Part shown: one piece after another, positions 46,722-58,079 of the stretch
Layout: every line of letters starts with the position of its first letter
How positions within the stretch are numbered: the stretch's first letter is position 1
NCBI RefSeq assembly: GCF_039614725.1
Contig: NZ_CP154859.1
Location: 2,356,001 to 2,420,000, forward strand
DNA length: 64,000 bases
Direction: 5' to 3'
Source of the DNA: Thauera sp. JM12B12
GTDB taxonomy: Bacteria; Pseudomonadota; Gammaproteobacteria; Burkholderiales; Rhodocyclaceae
Notes under the pieces: model-generated
What the model was told of the DNA's origin: nothing
The model's input: the letters and a program-made list of their open reading frames with translations, nothing else
Database searches by the model: none
Translations under genes and position numbers: made by a program

Positions 46722-49370
46722 TTACATCGGCTTGGCGTTCCGCTCCAGGAAGTCGAGTACCAGGGCGCGTTCCTCATCGCTCAGCCCGGCGCGCGGGAAC
46801 ATGCTCTCGGTGATGCCGTGCCACTGCTTGACGGTGTAGTCACCCGGCTCGCGCGGCACATGGCAGAGCGTGCAGCGTTCGTAGAACAGCTTCTCGCCCG
46901 GCGTCAGACCGGCGGTGGCGGCGGCCTTGGCCTCTTGGGCGCGCTCGGTCAGGGCGAGCGCGGCGGCCTCCACACGCCCGGTCGTGGTCTCGACCACCGG
47001 CGGCTCGTAGGCGCGGTTGGGGCCTTCGGCGTCGGTGCATTTGCGGAAGTAGGCCAGGCAGGTATTGGCGCTGGTGGCCTGGCTGAGGTCGCTCGCCGCC
47101 ACGCTGGTGGTGAGCACGTTGATCGCGCCGCTGTTGCAGCGGCCCTTGCTGTCCTTCGACAACCAGGCGCCTTCGTAGATGCTGATCACGCCCTTCATGA
47201 TGTTGGACGACACCCGGGCGCCGACGATGACCGCGCCGCGGTCGTTGTACACCTCGATCAGGTCGCCGTCCTTGACGCCGCGTTCGCGCGCGTCCTCCTC
47301 GCTGACCAGCGCGAACTCGCGGCCCTGGATGTTGAGGTGCTTCGCGCATTCGGCGTTGGCCATCTGCGAGTGCACCCGCATGTAGGGGTGCGGGCTCACC
47401 ACATGCACCTGTCCCGGCTTGGCATTGCCGAGGAATTCGGCCGGCTCGAGGTACTTCGGGATCGGCGGGCATTCCTTGGTGCCGAAGCGCTCGAAGGCTT
47501 CGACGTACAGGCCGATCTTGCCGGTGGCGGTGTGCAGCGGGTTCTTGACCGGATCGGCATAGAAGTCGCCATGGCGCACCCAGCGGCGGGCGGCGGCGGG
47601 CACTTCCATCTCGGCGACGCCGGTTTCCCAGAACGCCTCGAAGGGGATCGTGGCGTCGGTGTTGGCGTAGCTCTTCCTGACGATGTCCATCACCGTCAGG
47701 CCCTCGGTGAAGCCGTACTCGACGCCGAACAGCTCGGCGAGGCGGCGGAAAATCTCGAAGTCGTCCAGGCTCTCGCCATAGGGCTGGATCACCTGGCGCA
47801 TCGCCCAGATCTTGTCGTTGCTGTAGGTGCCGCCCGTGCTGATGTCGTCGCGCTCGAGGTGGCTGGTGGCCGGCAGCACGATGTCGGCGTAGCGCGAGGA
47901 CGCGCACCACCACGGGTCCTGGTTCACCACGGTGTGCACCTTCTTCGCCATCGCCTCGATCAGCTCGTTGGTGTTCTGCTGGTGATGGACGAAGTTGTTG
48001 CCGGCGTTGTAGATCATGTGCACGTCGGGGAAGGTGAAGTTCGCGCCGTCGCGGGTGTAGGGCTTGCCGGGGTTGAGCAGCATCTCCGAGATGCGCGAGG
48101 CCGGGCAGCGCCCCTTGGCCGGGTTGCGTCCTTGCGGGATGCCGACCGCGCCGCGCTTGCCCGACACCGGCATGCCGCCACCACCGTAGTGCCAGGAGAA
48201 GCCCACGCCCTCGCCCGGCTTGCCGATCTTTCCGGTCATGGCGGCGAAGGCGATGATGGCCCAGTGCGTCATCTCGCCGTGGTGGGCGCGCTGCAGCGAC
48301 CAGGCGCCGGCGAACTCGGTGCGCTTGCTGGCGAACAGGTCGGCCATCTCGACGATCTTCGCCGCCGGGATGCCGGTGATCTTCGCCGCCCATTCCGGGG
48401 TCTTGGGCGGCGTGCCGTCGGCGTCCTTGCCGAGCAGGTAGGGCAGGAATTTCTCGAAGCCCACGGTGTACTTGTCCAGGTAGGCCTTGTCGTACTTGCC
48501 GGTGGTGTAGACGTGCCAGCACATGGCCAGGAACAGCGCGGTGTCGGTGTTGGGAACGATCTTCACCCACTCGGCGCGCATGGCCTCGTCGGTGGTGGTG
48601 CGCTGCGGGTTGATCGACACGAACTTCACGCCGGCATCGCGGATCGCCTCCCAGCGCGAATACATCTGGTGGTCGGCCACCGTGTATTCGATGCGGTTGT
48701 TCTTCCACGGGTCGCAACCCACGAGCACGAAGACCTCGGTGTGGTCGCGGATCACTTCCCAGGAGGTCTGCGGCGAATACACCTCCATGTCGCCGATGAT
48801 GTGCGGCAGGCTGACCTGCGAGGCGCCGCCGGAGTAGTCGCCGGTGGTCACGCTGTGGCCGCCGATGAGGCCGAACAGCCGCCCCTGCAGCACCTGCGGG
48901 CGCAGCACGCCGGCATGCGACCAGCCGCCGTAGGACGCGCTGAACACGGCGTCGTTGCCGTGCTGCTCGATGGTGCGCAGGCTGGCGTCGGCCACCAGGG
49001 CGAGTGCATCTTCCCAGGACACGCGCACGAACGGTTCCTTGCCGCGCAGGTGCGCCTTGACGTCGCCGCGCGGATTGGCGAGGTAGGAGCGGCGCACCAT
49101 CGGGTACTGCACGCGGGTGGGATGGTAGGTGCGGCTGAGCACACCTTCGAGCAGCATCTGCGTCGGCATGGGGTCGAAGCCCGGCAGCGGCTGCACGCCG
49201 ATCAGCACCCCATTCTTCACCACCGCCTTGAAGGGACCGTAGTGCGAGGCATGCGGGATCAGCACGGTGTCGGCGGCGAACACCTCGTTGAGGCCGAAAA
49301 GCTTGAGACCGCCCGCGGCGACGGCGATGGCGGCGGAGGACTTGAGGAAGGCGCGGCGGCTGAGCGACAT
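46722..49370 (-). CDS. torA: TMAO reductase TorA with fused C-terminal c-type heme domain
   Basis: 882 residues from the ATG at 49370 with GGGAGA upstream. A Tat signal (SRRAFLKSSAAIAVAAG) is followed by a DMSO/TMAO-reductase-family catalytic domain: SASYGGWSHAGVL with the Mo-ligand Ser, GDYSGGASQVSLPHIIGD, and SINPQRTTTDEAMRAEWV. It binds bis-MGD and reduces TMAO in the periplasm. Unlike E. coli TorA (about 850 residues, no heme), the last ~60 residues carry CTLCH and a possible Met ligand (ITESMFPRAGL), as in the C-terminal domain of TorC. No separate torC or torD is in the window. Confidence 0.92.
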   Translation of the reverse strand: MSLSRRAFLKSSAAIAVAAGGLKLFGLNEVFAADTVLIPHASHYGPFKAVVKNGVLIGVQPLPGFDPMPTQMLLEGVLSRTYHPTRVQYPMVRRSYLANPRGDVKAHLRGKEPFVRVSWEDALALVADASLRTIEQHGNDAVFSASYGGWSHAGVLRPQVLQGRLFGLIGGHSVTTGDYSGGASQVSLPHIIGDMEVYSPQTSWEVIRDHTEVFVLVGCDPWKNNRIEYTVADHQMYSRWEAIRDAGVKFVSINPQRTTTDEAMRAEWVKIVPNTDTALFLAMCWHVYTTGKYDKAYLDKYTVGFEKFLPYLLGKDADGTPPKTPEWAAKITGIPAAKIVEMADLFASKRTEFAGAWSLQRAHHGEMTHWAIIAFAAMTGKIGKPGEGVGFSWHYGGGGMPVSGKRGAVGIPQGRNPAKGRCPASRISEMLLNPGKPYTRDGANFTFPDVHMIYNAGNNFVHHQQNTNELIEAMAKKVHTVVNQDPWWCASSRYADIVLPATSHLERDDISTGGTYSNDKIWAMRQVIQPYGESLDDFEIFRRLAELFGVEYGFTEGLTVMDIVRKSYANTDATIPFEAFWETGVAEMEVPAAARRWVRHGDFYADPVKNPLHTATGKIGLYVEAFERFGTKECPPIPKYLEPAEFLGNAKPGQVHVVSPHPYMRVHSQMANAECAKHLNIQGREFALVSEEDARERGVKDGDLIEVYNDRGAVIVGARVSSNIMKGVISIYEGAWLSKDSKGRCNSGAINVLTTSVAASDLSQATSANTCLAYFRKCTDAEGPNRAYEPPVVETTTGRVEAAALALTERAQEAKAAATAGLTPGEKLFYERCTLCHVPREPGDYTVKQWHGITESMFPRAGLSDEERALVLDFLERNAKPM

Positions 49371-49372
49371 GA

Positions 49373-51220
<1,848 letters not shown>

Positions 51221-51316
51221 TCGGGGCGGGGCTGGCCGTGGCGACTGTCATGCCATCCCCACACCCAACGGGGTCATAATGGCGGCATTCCCGCAGGCAA
51301 CCATCGGGAGCCGCCC

Positions 51317-53203
51317 GTGGCCACACCAGAACTGGAACGCATCCTTGCGCGACACCGCAGGGACCCGCTGCAATTGCTGCAGATCCTGATCGATGTCCAG
51401 GCTCACGAGGGCTGGTTGCCACCGGCCACGCTGAGCGCCATCGCCGAGGGCCTCGCGATCCCGCGCGCCCGGGTAGAGAGCACGGCGAGCTTCTACAGCT
51501 TCCTGCACACCCGGCCGGCGGGCGAGTTCCGCATCCTGTTCTCCGACAACATCACCGACCGCATGCTCGGCAACCAGGCGCTGATGCGGGCGCTGTGCGA
51601 CACGCTGTGGCTGGAGCCGGGCAAGGTGTCGGAAGACGGACTCGTCTGCGTCGACACCACCTCCTGCACGGGCATGTGCGACCAGGGGCCGGCGGCGCTG
51701 GCCAACGGGCGCACCATCACCCGCCTCACCCCCGAACGCATCGACGAGATGGCGCACCTGATCCGCCGCCGCGTACCGGTGGGCGACTGGCCGCCGGAGT
51801 GGTTCCTCGTCGAGGACAACATCCGCCGCCGCGACGTGCTGCTCGACCACGGCCTCGCGCCGGGCGAGGCGCTCGCCGCTGCGCTCGACCGCGGGCCGAC
51901 CGCCCTGCTCTCCGAGATCGAACGCTCCGGCCTGCGCGGGCGCGGCGGCGCGGGCTTCGGCAGCGACATCAAGTGGCGCTCGTGCCGCGACGCCTGGGGC
52001 GACGCGCACTACGTGATCTGCAACGCCGACGAGGGCGAACCCGGCACGTTCAAGGATCGCGTGCTGCTCGCGAGCTACTTCGACCTGGTGGTCGACGGCA
52101 TGTGCATCGCCGGCCTGGCGATCGGCGCGAACAAGGGCTTCATCTACCTGCGCGGCGAGTACCGCTACCTGCTCGACCGCCTGGAGACCCGGCTCGCGCA
52201 GCGCCGCGAGCAAGGCCTGCTCGGTCGCAACATCCTCGGCCGCGGCTTCTCCTTCGACATCGAGATCCACCTCGGCGCCGGCGCCTACATCTGCGGCGAG
52301 GAGTCGGCGCTGATCGAGTCGCTCGAGGGCAAGCCGGGCAAGCCGCGCATCCGCCCGCCCTTCCCCGTCACAAACGGCTACCGCGGCCAGCCGACCACGG
52401 TGAACAACGTCGAGACGCTGGCGCTGGCAGCGCTGATCGCGGTGCGCGGCGGCGAGTGGTTCCGCGCCATCGGCACGCCGGCCTCGACCGGCACCAAGCT
52501 GCTGTCGGTGTCGGGCGACGTCGAGCGTCCGGGCATCTACGAATTTCCATTTGGCGTCACGGTGGCCGAGGTGCTCGAGGCCGCCGGCGCGCGCGACACC
52601 CAGGCGGTGACCAGCGCCGGCGCGGCCGGCCACTGTCTGGCGGCCGACGAGTTCGGCCGCCGCATTGCCTTCGAGGACGTCGCCACCGGCGGCTCGATCA
52701 TGGTCTTCGACGCCTCGCGCGACATGTTCGAGGCGGCGCGCAACTTCGCCCACTTCTTCGCGCACGAGAGCTGCGGCTTCTGCACGCCGTGTCGCGTCGG
52801 CACCGCGGTCAACGCGCGGCTGATGGACAAGCTCGCCGCCGACCGCGGCTCGCCCTACGATCTCGATGAGATGGCGAAGATGCACCGCCTGATGCAGGGC
52901 GCCAGCCATTGCGGGCTGGGCAACACGGCGACGATCGCGATCGACGACATGCTCGCCAGGTTCCGCCCCGCCTTCGAACGCCGCCTGATGTCGACCGAGT
53001 ACGAGCCGGCCTTCGACCTCGACGCCGCGCTCTCGCAGGCGCGCCGGATGACCGGGCGCGACGACCCGGGGGCACACTTGGGCGACAACCGCGCGGCGCT
53101 GGCCGCAGAACGCGCCCACGCGCGGGGCGACGCTGCCCTGGCCGCCGAGTGGCTCACGCCCTCCCCCGTCAAGGCCGCTCAAAAACGGGGCTTGCAGCCA
53201 TGA
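51317..53203 (+). CDS. hoxF: NAD-reducing hydrogenase diaphorase subunit HoxF
   Basis: 628 residues from a GTG at 51317 with GGGAG upstream. The N-terminal ~150 residues are NuoE/HoxE-like. The remainder is NuoF-like: GLRGRGGAGFGSDIK for FMN/NAD (near residue 207), GAGAYICGEESALIESLEGK (near residue 318), and the 4Fe-4S motif ESCGFCTPC with a late Cys (HCGLGN). In the NuoE-like part only the second Cys group (CVDTTSCTGMC) remains, so that 2Fe-2S cluster is probably incomplete. It moves electrons between H2-derived clusters and NAD+. It overlaps hoxU by 4 bp. Confidence 0.94.
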   Translation: MATPELERILARHRRDPLQLLQILIDVQAHEGWLPPATLSAIAEGLAIPRARVESTASFYSFLHTRPAGEFRILFSDNITDRMLGNQALMRALCDTLWLEPGKVSEDGLVCVDTTSCTGMCDQGPAALANGRTITRLTPERIDEMAHLIRRRVPVGDWPPEWFLVEDNIRRRDVLLDHGLAPGEALAAALDRGPTALLSEIERSGLRGRGGAGFGSDIKWRSCRDAWGDAHYVICNADEGEPGTFKDRVLLASYFDLVVDGMCIAGLAIGANKGFIYLRGEYRYLLDRLETRLAQRREQGLLGRNILGRGFSFDIEIHLGAGAYICGEESALIESLEGKPGKPRIRPPFPVTNGYRGQPTTVNNVETLALAALIAVRGGEWFRAIGTPASTGTKLLSVSGDVERPGIYEFPFGVTVAEVLEAAGARDTQAVTSAGAAGHCLAADEFGRRIAFEDVATGGSIMVFDASRDMFEAARNFAHFFAHESCGFCTPCRVGTAVNARLMDKLAADRGSPYDLDEMAKMHRLMQGASHCGLGNTATIAIDDMLARFRPAFERRLMSTEYEPAFDLDAALSQARRMTGRDDPGAHLGDNRAALAAERAHARGDAALAAEWLTPSPVKAAQKRGLQP

Positions 53204-53949
53204 ACGATTCCTTCCTGCTCGACGGCGAGGAGATTCCCTTCACGCCCGGCCAGACCGTGATGCAGGCCGCCACCGCTGCGGGCAAGTACATCCCGCATCT
53301 GTGCTGGCATCCGGACTTTGCCGCGCATGGCTCGTGCAAGCTGTGCACCGTGAAGATCGGCGGCCGCTTCGCCACGTCCTGTACGGTGCGCGCCGCCGCC
53401 GGCCAGGAGGTGGAGAACCGCACTGAAGCGCTCGACGCCAAGCGCCGCACCCTGCTGCAACTGCTCTTCGTCGAAGGCAACCACTTCTGCCCCTCGTGCG
53501 AGAAGAGCGGCGACTGCGTGCTGCAGGCCACCGCCTACGAGATGGGCATGCTGACGCCGCACTTCGACCACTTCTACCCGGACCGCCCGGTCGACGCCTC
53601 GCACCCCGAGGTGCTGCTGGAATTCAACCGCTGCATCCTGTGCGAGCTGTGCGTGCGTGCCAGCCGCGAGGTCGACGGCAAGAACGTGTTCGCGCTCGCC
53701 GGGCGCGGTACGCGGTCGCATCTGATCGTCAATAGCGAGAGCGGGCGCCTCGCCGATACCGACTTCGCCGCGACCGACCGCGCGGCCGAGGTCTGCCCGG
53801 TGGGCGTGATCCTGAAGAAGCGGGTGGGTTTCGCGGTGCCGATCGGCGCACGCACCTACGACCTGAAACCGATCAGCGCCGCGGCCACTGAAGGCGCGCC
53901 GAAGGATGCCTCGGTGACCGCCACGGCGCGCGAGAAGGAGGCCCGCTGA
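53200..53949 (+). CDS. hoxU: NAD-reducing hydrogenase diaphorase small subunit HoxU
   Basis: 249 residues from the ATG at 53200, within the end of hoxF (ATGA overlap). The NuoG-like N-terminal part carries the 2Fe-2S ligands (CWHPDFAAHGSCKLC with a following Cys), the His/Cys 4Fe-4S site (HFCPSCEKSGDC near residue 90), and a further 4Fe-4S set (CILCELC near residue 145 and CPVG near residue 198). It carries electrons from the HoxYH hydrogenase module to HoxF. Length is typical for HoxU. Confidence 0.94.
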   Translation: MNDSFLLDGEEIPFTPGQTVMQAATAAGKYIPHLCWHPDFAAHGSCKLCTVKIGGRFATSCTVRAAAGQEVENRTEALDAKRRTLLQLLFVEGNHFCPSCEKSGDCVLQATAYEMGMLTPHFDHFYPDRPVDASHPEVLLEFNRCILCELCVRASREVDGKNVFALAGRGTRSHLIVNSESGRLADTDFAATDRAAEVCPVGVILKKRVGFAVPIGARTYDLKPISAAATEGAPKDASVTATAREKEAR

Positions 53950-54539
53950 TGGACCGGCACAACGTGAACGAGGCACCGGGCTCGAGCCCCGCTGCGCCGC
54001 CGCGCAAGCTTAAGGTCGCCACCGTGTCCCTCGCGGGCTGCTTCGGCTGCCACATGTCCTTCCTCGACATCGACGAGCGCATCCTGCCGCTGCTCGAGTT
54101 GGTCGAGTTCGACCGCTCGCCGCTCACCGACGTCAAGCACTGCGGCCCGTGCGACATCGGCCTCATCGAAGGCGGGGTGTGCAACGCCGAGAATGTGCAC
54201 GTTCTGCGCGAGTTCCGCGCCAACTGCAAGGTCCTGATCGCGCTCGGGGCGTGCGCGGTCAATGGCGGCCTGCCCGCGCAGCGCAACCACCTCGACCTCG
54301 GCGACATCCTGCAGATGGTGTATCGCACCGGCCACGGCCTGGCCCCGGGCAGCGCCATCCCCGACGACCCCGAGCTGCCGCTGCCGCTGAACCAGGTGCA
54401 TCCGGTGCACGAGGTGGTGAAGATCGACTACTTCCTGCCCGGCTGCCCGCCCTCGGGCGACGCGATCTGGGCCTTTCTGACCCAACTCATAGAGGGCAAG
54501 GACCCGGCCCTCGGCCACGGGCTGCTGCAGTATGACTGA
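53949..54539 (+). CDS. hoxY: NAD-reducing [NiFe] hydrogenase small subunit HoxY
   Basis: 196 residues, overlapping hoxU by one base (TGATG). It holds the proximal 4Fe-4S ligands: CFGCHMS (near residue 33), CGPCDIG (near residue 65), GACAVNGG (near residue 101) and LPGCPPSGD (near residue 165). It has no Tat signal, as expected for the cytosolic group 3d enzyme. The first ~20 residues are a Pro/Ala-rich extension. It conducts electrons from the NiFe site in HoxH to HoxU. Confidence 0.94.
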   Translation: MDRHNVNEAPGSSPAAPPRKLKVATVSLAGCFGCHMSFLDIDERILPLLELVEFDRSPLTDVKHCGPCDIGLIEGGVCNAENVHVLREFRANCKVLIALGACAVNGGLPAQRNHLDLGDILQMVYRTGHGLAPGSAIPDDPELPLPLNQVHPVHEVVKIDYFLPGCPPSGDAIWAFLTQLIEGKDPALGHGLLQYD

Positions 54540-56016
54540 GACTCGCGCAATGAGCTTCGAACTCGAAACCGCCCCCGCCGACGCCGGTACCCTGCGCCGC
54601 GTCGCCATCGACCCCGTGTCGCGCGTGGAAGGCCACGGCAAGGTCACGATCCTGCTCGACGAGCACAACAAGGTGCACCAGGTGCGCCTGCACATCGTCG
54701 AATTCCGCGGCTTCGAGCGCTTCATCCAGGGCCGCCCGTACTGGGAAGTCCCGGTCATGGTGCAGCGCCTGTGCGGCATCTGCCCGGTGTCGCACCACCT
54801 CGCCGCGAGCAAGGCGCTCGACCTCGTCGTCGGCGCGACCAAGGTCACGCCCACCGCGGACAAGATGCGCCGCCTGATGCACTACGGCCAGATCCTGCAG
54901 TCGCACGCGCTGCACTTCTTCCACCTGTCCTCGCCCGACCTGCTGTTCGGCTTCGACTCCGAGGTCGGCCGGCGCAACATCGTCGGTGTGGCGGAGAAGT
55001 ACCCGGAGATCGCGAAGAAGGGCATCCTGCTGCGCAAGTACGGCCAGGAGGTGATCCGCCTCACCGCCGGCAAGCGGGTGCACGGCACGGGTGCGGTACC
55101 GGGCGGCGTCAATCGTGCGCTGAGCGTCGACGAGCGCAAGGACCTGCTCAAGGACGCCTATCAGATGATCGCGTGGAGCCGCGAGGCGGTGCACATCATC
55201 AAGGAGCTGCACCAGCAGAACCCCGCCCTCTACGACCACTTCGGAACTTTCCGCTCGAATTTCATGGGCATGGTCGCGCCCGACGGAAGCCTCGACCTCT
55301 ACCACGGCGTGCTGCGCGCCAAGGACGCCGACGGCAGCATCCTGTTCGACCAGGTCGACTACCAGACCTACGACCGCCTCATCACCGAGGAGGTCAAGCC
55401 CTGGAGCTACATGAAGTTCCCCTACTTCACGGCCATGGGCCCGGAAAACGGCTGGTACAGGGTCGGCCCGCTCGCGCGCGTGCAGAACTGCGACAGCATC
55501 CCCACGCCGTTTGCCGAGCACGAACGCCGCGAATTCGTCGCCTACGCCGGCGGCAAGCCGCTGCACGCCACGCTCGCGTACCACTGGGCGCGCATGATCG
55601 AGATGCTGTTCGCCGCCGAGACCATCAAGGAACTGCTGCAGGACGACGACCTCTCCGGCACTGACTTGATGACGAGCGGCCAACGCCGGCGCGAAGGCGT
55701 GGGCGTCATCGAGGCACCGCGCGGCACCCTCTTCCACCACTACCAGGTGGGCGACGACGACCTCGTCAGCATGGCCAACCTCATCGTCTCCACCACCCAC
55801 AACAACCAGGCGATGAACAGCGCGGTGCGCGAAGTGGCCAGGCAATACCTCGATGGCAACGAGATCACCGAGGGTCTGCTCAACCACATCGAGGTCGCCA
55901 TCCGCGCCTACGACCCCTGTCTGTCCTGCGCCACCCACGCGCTCGGCAAGATGCCGCTCGAGGTCACCCTGGTCGACGCCGAAGGCACGGAGCTGGACCG
56001 GAAATACAAGCAATGA
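54532..56016 (+). CDS. hoxH: NAD-reducing [NiFe] hydrogenase large subunit HoxH
   Basis: 494 residues, overlapping hoxY by 8 bp; an alternative start is the ATG at 54550. The L1 motif RLCGICPVSHH (near residue 78) and L2 motif DPCLSCATH (near residue 460) supply the four Cys ligands of NiFe. After the L2 motif a ~26-residue tail remains, which the protease HoxW is expected to remove after metal insertion. It splits H2 in the cytosol. The hyp genes for cofactor assembly are not in the window. Confidence 0.95.
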   Translation: MTETRAMSFELETAPADAGTLRRVAIDPVSRVEGHGKVTILLDEHNKVHQVRLHIVEFRGFERFIQGRPYWEVPVMVQRLCGICPVSHHLAASKALDLVVGATKVTPTADKMRRLMHYGQILQSHALHFFHLSSPDLLFGFDSEVGRRNIVGVAEKYPEIAKKGILLRKYGQEVIRLTAGKRVHGTGAVPGGVNRALSVDERKDLLKDAYQMIAWSREAVHIIKELHQQNPALYDHFGTFRSNFMGMVAPDGSLDLYHGVLRAKDADGSILFDQVDYQTYDRLITEEVKPWSYMKFPYFTAMGPENGWYRVGPLARVQNCDSIPTPFAEHERREFVAYAGGKPLHATLAYHWARMIEMLFAAETIKELLQDDDLSGTDLMTSGQRRREGVGVIEAPRGTLFHHYQVGDDDLVSMANLIVSTTHNNQAMNSAVREVARQYLDGNEITEGLLNHIEVAIRAYDPCLSCATHALGKMPLEVTLVDAEGTELDRKYKQ

Positions 56017-56459
56017 CGGCGCCGGTGCTGGTGTTCGGTTGGGGCAACCCGAGCCGCGGCGATGATGCGCTCGGGCCGCTGTTCGTGGAGGCGGTCGAGG
56101 CGATGGCGCTACCGGGTGTGGAATGCCTCACCGACTTCCAGCTTCAGGTAGAGCATGCGCTGGATCTCAAGGGGCGCGAGCGGGTGCTGTTCGTGGATGC
56201 TTCGGCCAGCATGGCGACGCCCTTCCAGATCGAGCCGATCCAAGCCGCCCGTGACGCGAGCTTCACCAGCCATGCGGTGTCGCCACACGCCATCCTTCAG
56301 GTCTTCGAGGACATCGAGGGCCGCCCTGTCCCGCGCAGCTGGTTGCTCGCCATCCGGGGCGAATCGTGGGAGCTCGGCATGCCATTGGGGGCGTCCGCTC
56401 GCGCAAACCTGCACGCAGCCCTTGCCGCCTTCGGCACCTGGCTCTCCGGTCCCGCCTAG
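56013..56459 (+). CDS. hoxW: Hydrogenase maturation endopeptidase HoxW
   Basis: 148 residues, overlapping hoxH by 4 bp (ATGA). The M52 peptidase start VFGWGNPSRGDDALGP carries the conserved Asp/Glu region, DFQLQVEHALDL follows near residue 42, and a metal-site His lies in TSHAVSPHAIL near residue 86. It cleaves the C-terminal tail of HoxH after NiFe insertion. As last gene of the hoxFUYHW operon it completes a minimal set; hoxE and hoxI are absent. Confidence 0.9.
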   Translation: MTAPVLVFGWGNPSRGDDALGPLFVEAVEAMALPGVECLTDFQLQVEHALDLKGRERVLFVDASASMATPFQIEPIQAARDASFTSHAVSPHAILQVFEDIEGRPVPRSWLLAIRGESWELGMPLGASARANLHAALAAFGTWLSGPA

Positions 56460-56591
56460 GGATTTCCCTGGACCGTCCGGTCCGCGCCCGCCGCGCAGAT
56501 CGCCCGCATTCGCGAGCGACCGCGATGCCCCGCCCGGAGCGAGCGCGCTCCCGCTTGCCGCTGGGCCCGAACGATAGCCGGCGCTTGCCCC

Positions 56592-58004
56592 TTACAAGCC
56601 GCGCAACTGCTCCAGCGCCTCCTCCACCCGCTCGACCGCGATCACGGTGAGTCCCTCGATCGGCTGCTTGGGCGCGTTCGCGCGCGGAACGATCGCGGTG
56701 TCGAAGCCGAGCTTGGCCGCTTCCTTCAGCCGTTCCTGCCCGCGCGGCGCGGGGCGGATCTCGCCGGCAAGGCCGACCTCGCCGAACACCGCTAGCCCGC
56801 GCTTGAGCGGACGGTCGCGCAGCGAGGACACGATCGCGAACAGGATCGCGAGGTCGGCCGCCGGCTCGGTGATCTTGACCCCGCCGACGGCATTGACGAA
56901 CACGTCCTGATCGAAGCACACCACACCGGCGTGGCGGTGCATCACCGCAAGCAGCATGGCCAGCCGGTTTTGCTCCAGGCCGACCGACAGCCGGCGCGGA
57001 TTGGGGCTCTGCGATGAATCGACCAGGGCCTGCACCTCGACCAGCAGCGGGCGGGTGCCTTCCTGGGTGATCAGCACACAGCTGCCGGCGACCTGCTGCG
57101 AGTGCTGCGACAGGAAGATCGCCGAGGGATTGGAGACGCCGCGCAGGCCGCGCTCGGTCATCGCGAACACGCCGAGCTCGTTGACCGCGCCGAAGCGGTT
57201 CTTGAACGCCCGGATCAGCCGGAAGCTGGAGTGGGTGTCGCCCTCGAAATAGAGCACGGTGTCGACGATGTGCTCAAGCACGCGCGGACCGGCGAGCGTG
57301 CCATCCTTGGTGACGTGGCCGACCAGGATCAGGCTGGTGCCGCTCTGCTTGGCGAAGCGGGTGAGCTGCGCGGCGCATTCGCGCACCTGGGCGACCGAGC
57401 CGGGGGCGGACTGCAGGGTCTCGGAATACACGGTCTGGATCGAGTCGATGACCGCGACCCGCGGGCGCGCCGCGCGCAGCGTGTGCAGGATGCGCTCGAG
57501 GTTGATCTCGGCCAGCATCTGCAGCGGCGACGATGGCAGTTGCAGGCGCTGGGCGCGCAGCGCGACCTGCTCGCCCGACTCCTCGCCGCTGACGTAGATC
57601 ACCCCTGCAGCCGCCTTGGCGGCCGCGCCCTCTCCGCCCGCGGCCGGACGCGATCCTGCAAGATGGGACAAGGCCTGCAGCAGCAGCGTCGACTTGCCGA
57701 TCCCCGGGTCGCCACCGATCAGCACCACGCCGCCGGCGACCAGGCCGCCGCCGAGCACGCGGTCGAACTCGTCCAGGCCGGTGGGCTGACGCGGTTCCTC
57801 GCGGGGTTCGAGTGCGGACAAGGGCTGCAAGCGGCTGGTTTCGCCCGCCAATGCGGCGAAGCGACTACCTGCTGCGGGCGCGGACGGCTCCAGTACCGTC
57901 TCGACCATGGTATTCCAGGCCTGGCATTGCGGGCACTGGCCTTGCCAGCGCACGGCCTGCGCACCGCATTCGGTGCAGACGAAAGCGGATTTCGAGCGTG
58001 CCAT
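56592..58004 (-). CDS. radA: DNA repair protein RadA
   Basis: 470 residues. It has an N-terminal C4 zinc finger (CTECGAQAVRWQGQCPQC), RecA-like Walker A GDPGIGKSTLL (near residue 100), the RadA-specific KNRFG motif (near residue 268), and a Lon-like C-terminal domain (LAGEIRPAPRGQERLKEAAKLG). It is a hexameric helicase that extends D-loops in recombination. It is convergent with hoxW across 132 bp in which I see only weak inverted repeats. Confidence 0.96.
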   Translation of the reverse strand: MARSKSAFVCTECGAQAVRWQGQCPQCQAWNTMVETVLEPSAPAAGSRFAALAGETSRLQPLSALEPREEPRQPTGLDEFDRVLGGGLVAGGVVLIGGDPGIGKSTLLLQALSHLAGSRPAAGGEGAAAKAAAGVIYVSGEESGEQVALRAQRLQLPSSPLQMLAEINLERILHTLRAARPRVAVIDSIQTVYSETLQSAPGSVAQVRECAAQLTRFAKQSGTSLILVGHVTKDGTLAGPRVLEHIVDTVLYFEGDTHSSFRLIRAFKNRFGAVNELGVFAMTERGLRGVSNPSAIFLSQHSQQVAGSCVLITQEGTRPLLVEVQALVDSSQSPNPRRLSVGLEQNRLAMLLAVMHRHAGVVCFDQDVFVNAVGGVKITEPAADLAILFAIVSSLRDRPLKRGLAVFGEVGLAGEIRPAPRGQERLKEAAKLGFDTAIVPRANAPKQPIEGLTVIAVERVEEALEQLRGL

Positions 58005-58021
58005 CGAGGGGATCCGTAATG

Positions 58022-58063
58022 AAAACGCCCCGCACCGCTGCCTGAGGCATGCGGCGCGGGGCG
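58022..58063 (-). terminator. Rho-independent terminator of the LysR gene
   Basis: CGCCCCGCACCGC (58026-58038) pairs with GCGGCGCGGGGCG (58051-58063) with one mismatch around a 12-base loop. On the minus strand it is followed by TTTT (AAAA at 58022-58025). It lies between the LysR stop (58080) and the radA start (58004). Confidence 0.7.
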
Positions 58064-58079
58064 TCGAATGGGTCGTGGC

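Noticed and set aside
56460..56591. Inverted repeats between hoxW and radA as terminator
   Set aside because: The only repeat seen (GGACC/GGTCC) is very short and has no T run on either strand.
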